From positions 1 through 38,102 of the forward strand of contig JBFMBH010000025.1 of NCBI GenBank assembly GCA_040755095.1: 38,102 nucleotides of DNA. The letters run 5' to 3'. The notes beneath the pieces were generated by a model, which made no database searches, had not been told where the DNA came from, and worked only from the letters and a program-made list of their open reading frames with translations. Shown here piece by piece: positions 31,778-38,102 of this stretch; position 1 is the stretch's first letter, and every line of letters starts with the position of its first letter. This DNA is from Thermodesulfobacteriota bacterium. GTDB taxonomy: Bacteria > Desulfobacterota > Desulfobulbia > Desulfobulbales > JBFMBH01. The position numbers and the translations under genes are program-made.

Positions 31778-33343
31778 ATGAACAGGCTTGATCTTGAGCC
31801 CCAGCCCGCCGACCAGCCGGCGCGGATTCTGCTCGCAGGAGATGACAGCCATCTTTTGGCCATCATGGCCGAGGTGATCGGCCGGCTGGGCTATGGCGCC
31901 GACACCGCCCGGGACGGGACAGAGGCCATGGACTGCCTGCAGCGAGGCCATTACCCCCTGGTGGTCAGCGACATCGGCCTGCCGGGTATGGACGGCCGGG
32001 CCCTGCTGCAGCATATCCACGTCCATTGCCGGGCCACCAGGGTCATCCTGACCCCGCGTCCGGACGAGGCCACGAGTGCCTCGGAGCTCTTGCGGGCCGG
32101 AGCTGCCGACGTTTTGCGCAAGCCGTTTCGGCTGACGGACCTGGAGGCCAAGATCCGGCGGGTGCTGGGAGCCTTGCCGCCGGCCGGTGGCGCCGGAGTG
32201 GTCCGCCGGATACCGCCGGCGGCGTGTCCAGGGGAGAATGGCCCGGACCCCGGCCTGTTCGAGGCGATCACCCACCCGGTCTACGTGATCGATATCGAGA
32301 CCTATACCGTGCTGTACGCCAACAGCAGTGCCGGCTTTGGCCCTCTGGTCGGTCATCCCCTCTGCTACCGCCTCACCCACGGCAGCGACCAGCCCTGTTC
32401 CGGCCCGGACGGCCCCTGCCCGCTGGCGATCGTGAAGAGGACCGGCCAGCCGGCCACGGTGGAGCACCGGCACCGGGACAGCCGCGGCAACGAATACCTG
32501 GTCGAGGTGCACGCGTACCCGATCCGGGACGAGAGGGGGGTCCCCAGGCGGGTGCTGGAGTATTGCCTGGACGTCACCGGGCGCAAGCAGGCCACGGACA
32601 GCCCGGCCCAGGCCACGAGCGGCCCCGAGGGCGCCAGTCTGTGGCGGCAGATCCTGGCCACAGCCAGCCACGAGATCCGCACCCCCATGGCCGCCATCCT
32701 CGGCGTCAGCCAGCTCGCCCTGGAGACCAGGCTTACCCCGGAGCAGCACCGCTACCTGTGCGTGGTCCAGAATTCCGCCCAGGCGATGATGAAGATCATC
32801 GACAACCTCCTGGACCTCTCCAAGGCCGAGGCGGGAGCGGTGACCCTGGAGCGGCAGCCCTTCGACCTGGCAGCTACCGTGGCCGGCTGTGTCGAGACCC
32901 TCGCCGCCATGGCGCACAGGAAGGGCATTGATCTGCGCTGCCAGCTGGCGGACGACCTCCCCACCTCGGTGGTGGGAGACAGCGGCCGTCTGCGCCAGGT
33001 CCTGCTCAATCTGGTCGGCAACGCCGTGAAGTTCACGCACCAGGGCCATGTGGCCGTACACGTGGAGTGCCTGAGCCAGGAGCGCGGCAAGGCGGTGCTC
33101 CACTTCCAGGTGGCGGACACCGGCATCGGCATCCCGGCCGAGGCCCAGCATCTGATCTTCACCAGCTACCGGCAGGCGGATCCAGGCATCAGCCGGAGCT
33201 ACGGCGGCACCGGGCTGGGGCTTGCCATCTGCCGCCAGCTGGTGACGCTCTTCGGCGGCGAGATCTGGGTGGAGAGTGAGCCGGGGGCCGGCAGCACCTT
33301 CCATGTCACCGCAGCCTTCGATCTCCTGTCAGGGCAGGACTAG
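31778..33343 (+). CDS. Receiver-PAS-histidine kinase with cysteine-bearing PAS domain
   Basis: 521 residues, no membrane segment. An N-terminal receiver domain (16-130) has Asp24-Ser region GDDSHL, phospho-acceptor Asp65 in VVSDIGLPGMDG and Lys115. A PAS domain (about 155-270) contains HPLCYRLTHGSDQPCSGPDGPC, a cysteine pattern (196, 207, 214) met in PAS domains of anaerobic deltaproteobacteria and possibly metal- or redox-responsive. The kinase has His298 in [16 protein letters not shown], the N-box NLVGNAVKFTH, DTGIGIP and GGTGLGLAIC. The ATG at 31778 has GGAG six bases upstream; a longer frame upstream is unsupported. An input receiver on a kinase means it is likely itself controlled by another kinase. 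Output partner unknown. Confidence 0.9.
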   Translation: MNRLDLEPQPADQPARILLAGDDSHLLAIMAEVIGRLGYGADTARDGTEAMDCLQRGHYPLVVSDIGLPGMDGRALLQHIHVHCRATRVILTPRPDEATSASELLRAGAADVLRKPFRLTDLEAKIRRVLGALPPAGGAGVVRRIPPAACPGENGPDPGLFEAITHPVYVIDIETYTVLYANSSAGFGPLVGHPLCYRLTHGSDQPCSGPDGPCPLAIVKRTGQPATVEHRHRDSRGNEYLVEVHAYPIRDERGVPRRVLEYCLDVTGRKQATDSPAQATSGPEGASLWRQILATASHEIRTPMAAILGVSQLALETRLTPEQHRYLCVVQNSAQAMMKIIDNLLDLSKAEAGAVTLERQPFDLAATVAGCVETLAAMAHRKGIDLRCQLADDLPTSVVGDSGRLRQVLLNLVGNAVKFTHQGHVAVHVECLSQERGKAVLHFQVADTGIGIPAEAQHLIFTSYRQADPGISRSYGGTGLGLAICRQLVTLFGGEIWVESEPGAGSTFHVTAAFDLLSGQD

Positions 33344-33409
33344 CCGCCGGCTCTGGTCCGGGATGCAGCCGGGGGACGGACGCGCAGCGTGCGAATGCGG
33401 GGACAACGG

Positions 33410-33435
33410 GGCGCCACTGAAGACCGGTGGCGCCG
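33410..33435 (+). terminator. Hairpin after receiver-kinase gene
   Basis: GGCGCCAC and GTGGCGCC (8 bp) around a nine-base loop (TGAAGACCG), 66 bases after the stop. No T-run follows. Confidence 0.45.
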
Positions 33436-33459
33436 GCTGGCAGGAAGAAGACGGGATGC

Positions 33460-33492
33460 CGCCCCCGGGCCGGTGGCCAACCCGGGGGCGGT
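33460..33492. terminator. 11-bp GC hairpin between convergent genes
   Basis: CCGCCCCCGGG (33460-33470) pairs perfectly with CCCGGGGGCGG (33482-33492) around an 11-base loop. Placed ten bases before the stop of the minus-strand gene, it can end transcripts from both sides. Confidence 0.55.
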
Positions 33493-33501
33493 GGCCGGCG
33501 G

Positions 33502-34956
33502 CTAGCGGAAGAAGCCGGTCTGGCTGATGAAGCTCCACAGATCCCGCTGGATGAAGGCCGGATGGCCGCTGGGAGCGAAGAAGGCGTAGACCTGGTACCA
33601 GCCCGAGGGCAGCCCCGCGGTAGGCAAGGGTCCCAGGAGGGGCACCGCCTGGTCGAGACCAAGGGGGAGCCGCAGGCCCGCCGCATAGGGCTGCCAGCTC
33701 GCCAGCTGGTCCAGACGTCCCGGCTGGACGCCGCTCCGGGTGATGAACAGCACCTGGCCGCCGGGCATGCCAGGAACGGCCAGGGCCAGATACAGATCCA
33801 CCGGATCCCGGAACGACATGTTGCCCAGCCAGGCCTGGATGGTGAGTGTACATCCCGGGCCGCACTGCATGTTGGTCCAGATGTCGATCTCCGGCATGAG
33901 GTCAAAGGCGTCCACCAGATCCCATTGGGTGAGCTGCGGCAGGATGCCGGAGAAGGTGGGATCCGGGAAGGAGTTGGCCACCGGCGGCCCTTCCTCGGTA
34001 AACTCCGGCAGCAAAGTCCGCAGGCTCGCGATCCGGTCCACGAAGAACTGGGACAGATCGAGGACAAAATCGTTGTTGATGAGCTGGGGCCCGGAAAGCG
34101 CCATCTGGAATTCCCGGGCACCGGCGATCACCCCTTGCACATCGGTGCCAGGATCGAGACCGATGAGGTCGTCGCTCTGGTCGTCGGTCTCGGCGGCCAT
34201 GGCCTGATAGGCGGCCACAAAGGCGTCGATGGCCGCCGAGGCCAGCAGCCGGCCGTAGCTCAGCCACTGGGGGCTCTGCAGCTTCAGGAGGTTCGGATAG
34301 TCCCGCAGGATGCTCCGGGGCGTGACGCTGATCTCCTGCTGGATGTCGCTCAAGGTCTTGTCGATATCCACATTCAGGTTGTAGGCGCCGGGCGAAAGGA
34401 CCCAGGCCAGGGTTCCCAGACAGGCGCCCCTGAGCATGAGGACGTCGCCGTAGTCCACCTCGGCGGCCTCCATGCCGGGCCATTCGTTGGCCGCCAGCTG
34501 CAGGACGAAGCTGGGCTGGATGCGGTCCAGGCGGCCGAGGCCGGCGGAAATGGGCGGAAAGAAGGCCTGGATGAAGCCCTGGATCAGCTCGCCGCTCCCG
34601 GGTGCGTTGCCCGGCAGCACCACGTCCCCGAAGTGATTCCTGGGCAGGTCCGCGGTCCAGTTGAAGAGGTCCCGTCCCTGGGGATCGACTCCGAGCCGGT
34701 CCAGGAGGCTGTTGAAGGTCGGGGACCGGGTGGCCATGGCGATGCCGGTCAGGGTGGCGAAGAAGTTGGCGGCCTGATGATTGGGGCTTTCGGCCAGCGC
34801 CGCCCGGAAATGGCCGTCGGCGCCGGCCAGGTCGCCGTTCTGCAAGGCCTGGCGGCCGGCCGCCACCTCGACCGCCGGGTCGGCGGCCGCCCATCCCGCC
34901 GGCCAGCACAGAAGGACAACCGCCAGCACCAGGCCCAAGCGCACGTACCGTTCCAT
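33502..34956 (-). CDS. Exported protein of unknown function with TPR-like start and beta-rich C-terminal module
   Basis: 484 residues from the ATG at 34956, with GGGGAGGG upstream. A signal peptide (1-25, ending WAAA) is followed by a short TPR-like helical pair (ADPAVEVAAGRQALQNGDLAGADGHFRAALAE). A long middle without known motifs follows. The last 120 residues (DLYLALAVPG...GLPSGWYQVYAFFAPSGH) match in spacing and hydrophobic pattern the C-terminal module of the 947-aa NHL protein at 4971 (DWFVALYAF...GLPAGAYTFFFLLDTSRNG). I do not recognise the whole protein. Its ATG overlaps the stop of the upstream gene by one base (TGATG), so the two are produced together. Confidence 0.7.
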   Translation of the reverse strand: MERYVRLGLVLAVVLLCWPAGWAAADPAVEVAAGRQALQNGDLAGADGHFRAALAESPNHQAANFFATLTGIAMATRSPTFNSLLDRLGVDPQGRDLFNWTADLPRNHFGDVVLPGNAPGSGELIQGFIQAFFPPISAGLGRLDRIQPSFVLQLAANEWPGMEAAEVDYGDVLMLRGACLGTLAWVLSPGAYNLNVDIDKTLSDIQQEISVTPRSILRDYPNLLKLQSPQWLSYGRLLASAAIDAFVAAYQAMAAETDDQSDDLIGLDPGTDVQGVIAGAREFQMALSGPQLINNDFVLDLSQFFVDRIASLRTLLPEFTEEGPPVANSFPDPTFSGILPQLTQWDLVDAFDLMPEIDIWTNMQCGPGCTLTIQAWLGNMSFRDPVDLYLALAVPGMPGGQVLFITRSGVQPGRLDQLASWQPYAAGLRLPLGLDQAVPLLGPLPTAGLPSGWYQVYAFFAPSGHPAFIQRDLWSFISQTGFFR

Positions 34957-35654
34957 CACGTATCCCTCCCCTGTTCCAGTTTTCTCAGCCGTTCCAAATG
35001 GGGCGAAAAGATCGCCCGCTCCCCTGTTTCCAGCTGGCCCTGCCGGGTCAGGGCAAAGCCGTGCCGCAGCACCAGAACCTGCGCCGGCAGGGCGATGAAG
35101 GCCTCGCCGGTGTCCAGCCGGCTGCCGCCGGCGGTCAGGTGCACGGCACCCGCCAGGCGGATGCCCCGGGGGTGGCTCTGCCACTGGGCCCGGCCGGCAG
35201 CCAGCTGCCAGCTGTCCCCAACCGCCACCTGCAGCCGGACGAGCTCGACGCCCCCGCCTGGCGCCAGGGCCGCCAGCCGCTCCACCCCGGTGACCAGGCC
35301 CGCCAGGGGGGAGTTGCTCTCCTCATCCCCTGCCGGCGACCGCTCCTGCCCCTGGTCCCGCACCGAGACCCCCGTGAGGCTGAGATCCCGCAGAAAGTTG
35401 AGGCGCAGCCCCCCCAGACGGCGGCTGGCCAGTGTCATAGCCTCGACCCGTGTTTCCCAGCCCCGGCCCGTGTCCAGGTCCAGAAGCTCCAGCACCAGGC
35501 CAGAGGCGGCGCAGGTGACGGCAGTCGGCTGGGACACCGGGGCCTGCCGGCTGAGCGGCCGCCGGCGGAGGTCTCCCCTCGCCGGCCACCACAGAAGGCC
35601 GACCATCAGGAAGCCGGCCGCGGTGGCCCCAACGATGCGGCGAAAAGGTCCCAC
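34956..35654 (-). CDS. Small membrane-anchored or exported protein of unknown function
   Basis: 232 residues from a GTG at 35654; TGA bounds the frame upstream and no better start exists, although the ribosome-binding site is weak. A hydrophobic segment (about 7-26, IVGATAAGFLMVGLLWWPA) is likely a signal anchor. The rest alternates short hydrophobic strands and glycines (VTCAASGLVLELLDLDTGRGWETRVEAMTL; GIRLAGAVHLTAGGSRLDTGEAFIALP), which suggests a beta-rich envelope domain. The layout resembles LptC/AsmA-like envelope proteins, but no motif secures this. It is coupled to the 484-aa exported protein, so the pair probably act together. A strong promoter lies upstream. Confidence 0.65.
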   Translation of the reverse strand: MGPFRRIVGATAAGFLMVGLLWWPARGDLRRRPLSRQAPVSQPTAVTCAASGLVLELLDLDTGRGWETRVEAMTLASRRLGGLRLNFLRDLSLTGVSVRDQGQERSPAGDEESNSPLAGLVTGVERLAALAPGGGVELVRLQVAVGDSWQLAAGRAQWQSHPRGIRLAGAVHLTAGGSRLDTGEAFIALPAQVLVLRHGFALTRQGQLETGERAIFSPHLERLRKLEQGRDT

Positions 35655-35710
35655 GGCGTGAACGTGAAGAAGAATGGAAGAAGGCTTGGATGAGACTCAC
35701 CCGGCTGCAG

Positions 35711-35740
35711 GTTATAGCCCTGGCCTCACCCCCTTGTCAA
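35711..35740 (-). promoter_or_regulatory. Promoter of the two-gene unknown operon
   Basis: TTGACA (35740-35735) and TATAAC (35716-35711), separated by 18 bases on the minus strand, about 57 bases upstream of the GTG start. Confidence 0.65.
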
Positions 35741-35955
35741 GGAATTGCCGTCCGTCGGGTTGCACCGCGACGGCCTCCACCAACACCCGAGGCCCTCTTT
35801 GCCCGGGACAGGAAAGGCTGGCCTGACATTCCGTTCAATCAACACTGCGCAGCCCTGATCCCGGTGTCGGGATCATCTTACGCCCCTCGATTGTCAAAGG
35901 CGAAGGTGACCTGCTCCTCCCGCTCTCACAACCTGCTCATTAATCGTTTCTTGAT

Positions 35956-35984
35956 TTGACGTTCCCCGTTCATGCCTGTTAATG
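35956..35984 (+). promoter_or_regulatory. Candidate promoter for the FG-GAP protein gene
   Basis: TTGACG, 17 bases, TTAATG. The MITE-like element begins about 15 bases after it, so a transcript from here would carry the element in its leader. Confidence 0.5.
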
Positions 35985-35998
35985 GACGGGAGCATCAA

Positions 35999-36125
35999 CT
36001 AGGAGCCTGTCGGACTTGAGCCAAAACCGGTCATGTCGATACCATATATGGTATGTGCGATCTTGATGACTACCCTATATCGTATGCGGAACACTAAAAA
36101 AGGCCTAAGTCCGACAGACTCCTAG
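35999..36125. mobile_element. 127-bp MITE-like element with 19-bp terminal inverted repeats
   Basis: CTAGGAGCCTGTCGGACTT (35999-36017) and AAGTCCGACAGACTCCTAG (36107-36125) are inverted repeats with 18 of 19 matching. The element is too short to encode a transposase. Inside is a perfect 16-base palindrome ATACCATATATGGTAT (36039-36054) and a similar, broken version (TACCCTATATCGTATGCG, near 36071-36088). Its interior is AT-rich. It most likely moves with the help of an IS transposase encoded elsewhere. The terminal CTAG may represent part of the target site. Confidence 0.7.
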
Positions 36126-36186
36126 GCTAGTGTCGCCCTGTTGCCCTCGCCCCCCCACGTCAGGCGTCAACGCCGGAGGGATACTG

Positions 36187-38102
36187 ATGAGAAAGAAATC
36201 TCACGCACCAGGCGCAGGAACAAGATTTGTCGTCCTCTTGGCCGTCCTCTTGCTCACCCCCTGGTCCTGGGCACAAGTGCCTTCGCTGAGGCCGGCCGGG
36301 GATGCTTCTCCGGAGGTTTCGTCACCGGCTACCACGACGTTGCCCGCTGGGGTGAACCCAGATTGGTGGCAGGAGGCGCAGCGAGGACTCCGCCAGGCCG
36401 AGTACCATATTGTCAGGCAAGGGGAGAAGGCGTCTCCCAGCGCAGAGCCCTCGTGGCAAGCGGCGAACCGGGGCCACAACCTCAGAACTTCCTTCACCGA
36501 CCACGGCATTCGGGTCACACCGCGGAGCCCGGGGGAAGCTTTGACCTGGACCTGGGAGCTCACACTCACAGGCCTCGGCAATGAGAACGGAGTACACCCC
36601 GTAGGTGCAGCGACCCGCGCGGCCTCGAACAACCGCATCGAGTACCGGCGGCCGGAGCTTATCGAGTGGTATGTGAACAGCGAAGAAGGGCTGGAACAGG
36701 GCTTCACCCTGCACAGGCCTCCCTCGCCACCCGATGGTCGGGATGTGGTCCTGCAGCTCACCTTAGGAGGCGACGTCCGAGGGGCCCTCGACGCCTCGTC
36801 GGGGTCCATCGAGCTGCTAAGCGCGGGGGGCGTGCGCGTGCTCGACTTCGGCCGACTGCGGACCGTGGATGCCACCGGCCTCGAGCTGCCGACCCACTTT
36901 GTGCTGGCGGACAACCACCTGGACATCGTGGTGGCGGCAGGAGAGGCAGTATACCCAATTGTGGTCGACCCGCTTGCCACGTCCCCGGCTTGGACGGCGG
37001 AATCGAACCAGGCGGGTGCGGAGCTGGGTTGGTCAGTTGCCACGGCCGGGGATGTGAACGGCGACGGCTACGGTGATGTCATCGTTGGCGTCCCCATCTT
37101 CGATAATGGCGAGACCGATGAGGGCCGGGCCTGTCTTTTTCTGGGAGGGTCATCAGGGCTTGGGGCGAGTCCGGCCTGGACAGCGGAGTCGAACCAGACA
37201 GGTGCGGAACTGGGTATTTCAGTGGCCACGGCCGGTGATGTGAACGGCGACGGCTTCAGCGATGTCATCGTTGGGGCGCACAAGTTCGACCGCGGCGAGA
37301 CCAACGAGGGCCGCGTCTATCTTTATGTGGGCGGGCCAACGGGCCTAGCGGCGAGTCCGGCTTGGACCGCGGAGTCGAACCAGATTGGGGCCCAGCTCGG
37401 TTGGTCAGTGGCCACGCCCGGTGACGTGAACGGCGACGGCTTCAGTGATGTCATTGTCGGGGCCCTCGGATTCGACAGTGGTCAGACCGACGAGGGACGC
37501 GCCTTTCTCTACCTGGGCGGGCCCGCGGGCCTGGCGGCGAGTCCGGCCTGGACAGCGGAGTCGAATCAGGTGGGTGCGAGCCTCGGTTCGTCAGTTGCCA
37601 TGGCCGGTGACGTGAACAGCGACGGCTACAGTGATGTCATTGTCGGGGCCTTCGGGTTCGACAATGGTCAGACCGACGAGGGACGCGCCTTTCTCTACCT
37701 GGGCGGGCCCGCGGGCCTGGCGGCGAGTCCGGCCTGGACAGCGGAGTCGAACCAGGTTGGGGCCCAGCTCGGTTGGTCAGTGGCCACGGCCGGTGACGTG
37801 AACGGCGACGGCTACAGTGATGTCATTGTCGGGGCCCTCGGGTTCGACAATGGTCAGACCGACGAGGGACGCGCCTTTCTCTACCTGGGCGGGTCCGCGG
37901 GCCTGGCGGCGAGCCCGGCCTGGACAGCGGAGTCGAATCAGGTGGGTGCGAGCCTCGGTTCGTCAGTTGCCATGGCCGGTGACGTGAACGGCGACGGCTA
38001 CAGTGATGTCATTGTCGGGGCCTTCGGGTTCGACAATGGTCAGACCGTCGAGGGACGCGCCTTTCTCTACCTGGGCGGGCCAATGGGCCTGGCACCGAAT
38101 CC
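36187..38102 (+). CDS. Secreted FG-GAP repeat protein, partial at right edge
   Basis: Starts at the ATG 36187, seven bases after GGAGGG, and stays open to the window end (638 codons). A signal peptide (1-29, ending SWA) is followed by about 235 residues of unrecognised beta-rich sequence. Then come six tandem 62-aa units starting WTAESNQ. Each has an FG-GAP core GDVNGDGxSDVIVGA with a calcium-binding DxNxDGxxD loop; unit 4 reads DVNSDG. FG-GAP units form integrin-like beta propellers in secreted and surface proteins. Six units fall just short of the usual seven blades, and the sixth is cut four bases before its end, so more are expected. No stop codon or C-terminal sorting signal is in view. 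Confidence 0.88.
   Translation, partial: MRKKSHAPGAGTRFVVLLAVLLLTPWSWAQVPSLRPAGDASPEVSSPATTTLPAGVNPDWWQEAQRGLRQAEYHIVRQGEKASPSAEPSWQAANRGHNLRTSFTDHGIRVTPRSPGEALTWTWELTLTGLGNENGVHPVGAATRAASNNRIEYRRPELIEWYVNSEEGLEQGFTLHRPPSPPDGRDVVLQLTLGGDVRGALDASSGSIELLSAGGVRVLDFGRLRTVDATGLELPTHFVLADNHLDIVVAAGEAVYPIVVDPLATSPAWTAESNQAGAELGWSVATAGDVNGDGYGDVIVGVPIFDNGETDEGRACLFLGGSSGLGASPAWTAESNQTGAELGISVATAGDVNGDGFSDVIVGAHKFDRGETNEGRVYLYVGGPTGLAASPAWTAESNQIGAQLGWSVATPGDVNGDGFSDVIVGALGFDSGQTDEGRAFLYLGGPAGLAASPAWTAESNQVGASLGSSVAMAGDVNSDGYSDVIVGAFGFDNGQTDEGRAFLYLGGPAGLAASPAWTAESNQVGAQLGWSVATAGDVNGDGYSDVIVGALGFDNGQTDEGRAFLYLGGSAGLAASPAWTAESNQVGASLGSSVAMAGDVNGDGYSDVIVGAFGFDNGQTVEGRAFLYLGGPMGLAPN
36991..38102 (+). repeat. 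Six tandem 186-bp repeats within the FG-GAP gene
   Basis: Units begin at 36991, 37177, 37363, 37549, 37735 and 37921, exactly 186 bases apart. Units 4 and 6 are almost identical, as are 3 and 5 in their first third, so the last four units look like a duplicated 372-bp pair. The final unit lacks four bases because of the window edge. Confidence 0.9.

Larger units (their letters stand above)
35655..36186. other. Divergent intergenic region with promoters, hairpin and MITE-like element
   Basis: 532 bases without a gene. From left to right: minus-strand promoter (35711-35740), an eight-base perfect hairpin TGATCCCG-GTGT-CGGGATCA (35856-35875), a plus-strand promoter candidate (35956-35984), a MITE-like element (35999-36125), and the GGAGGG ribosome-binding site of the FG-GAP gene (around 36176). 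The DNA right of 35930 is richer in A and T than the rest of the window. Confidence 0.6.

Noticed and set aside
31523-33304. Minus-strand frame opposite the receiver-kinase gene
   Set aside because: Shadow; the plus strand has receiver, PAS and kinase motifs in order.
36991-38102. CRISPR or intergenic tandem array
   Set aside because: The repeats are 186 bp, in frame, and encode FG-GAP units inside one open gene.
36187-38102. Truncated or pseudogenised FG-GAP gene
   Set aside because: The absence of a stop is due to the window edge; the frame is open throughout.

Overview
The window is uniformly GC-rich and reads as a Desulfobacterota-type ('deltaproteobacterial') chromosome. The reasons are very large multiheme c-type cytochromes with CxxCH and stretched CX3-5CH sites, a periplasmic formate dehydrogenase that needs selenocysteine and has an NrfD-type membrane subunit, a second UGA-encoded selenoprotein, and several deltaproteobacterial-style sensor kinases. 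No taxonomic search was possible, so this is inference.

Layout. 1-7814 (minus): an apparent operon for exported or surface proteins, with an NHL-propeller/bacterial-repeat protein, a 1447-aa multiheme cytochrome carrying C-terminal LamG-like domains, and a second multiheme cytochrome that runs off the left edge. 7815-8384: long non-coding stretch with a possible structured element. 8385-15187 (minus): fdnG (Sec) - fdnH - nrfD-like - Sec-containing DsbA-like protein - di-heme cytochrome c peroxidase/MauG. Divergent from it lies moaB/mogA (molybdopterin adenylylation), a logical neighbour of a Mo/W enzyme. A palindromic repeat sits where moaB and a convergent histidine kinase meet and supplies the C-terminal codons of both.

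17960-24954 (minus): housekeeping genes aspartate aminotransferase, truA and argC; the ribosomal pair rplM-rpsI; tRNA-Gly(GCC) with a clear promoter and terminator; a hybrid sensor kinase; and a small unknown gene. 25169-28372 (plus): hisB, a lipoprotein, a TtcA-like PP-loop ATPase, a DUF89 protein and an fmdB-type zinc ribbon, with the first four closely spaced or overlapping. 28495-31436 (minus): ftsB-like gene, an AbiE-type toxin-antitoxin pair in reversed gene order behind palindromic operators, and cysK behind a promoter/operator. 31778-33343 (plus): a receiver-PAS-kinase protein. 33502-35654 (minus): two translationally coupled exported proteins of unknown function. 35655-36186: intergenic region with two promoters and a 127-bp MITE-like element. 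36187 to the right edge (plus): a secreted FG-GAP repeat protein made of near-identical 186-bp units, cut by the window end.

How it fits together: formate oxidation in the periplasm (Tat-exported FdnG, FdnH, NrfD-like quinone-side subunit), a periplasmic thiol/selenol oxidoreductase and a peroxidase in the same transcription direction, and surface multiheme cytochromes suggest a respiratory, redox-active cell envelope. The most rewarding points are the hidden selenoprotein at 9466-10068 (its TGA makes it look like a broken gene), the repeat that ends two convergent genes, the reversed AbiE pair, the MITE-like element, and a C-terminal module apparently shared by two unrelated exported proteins.
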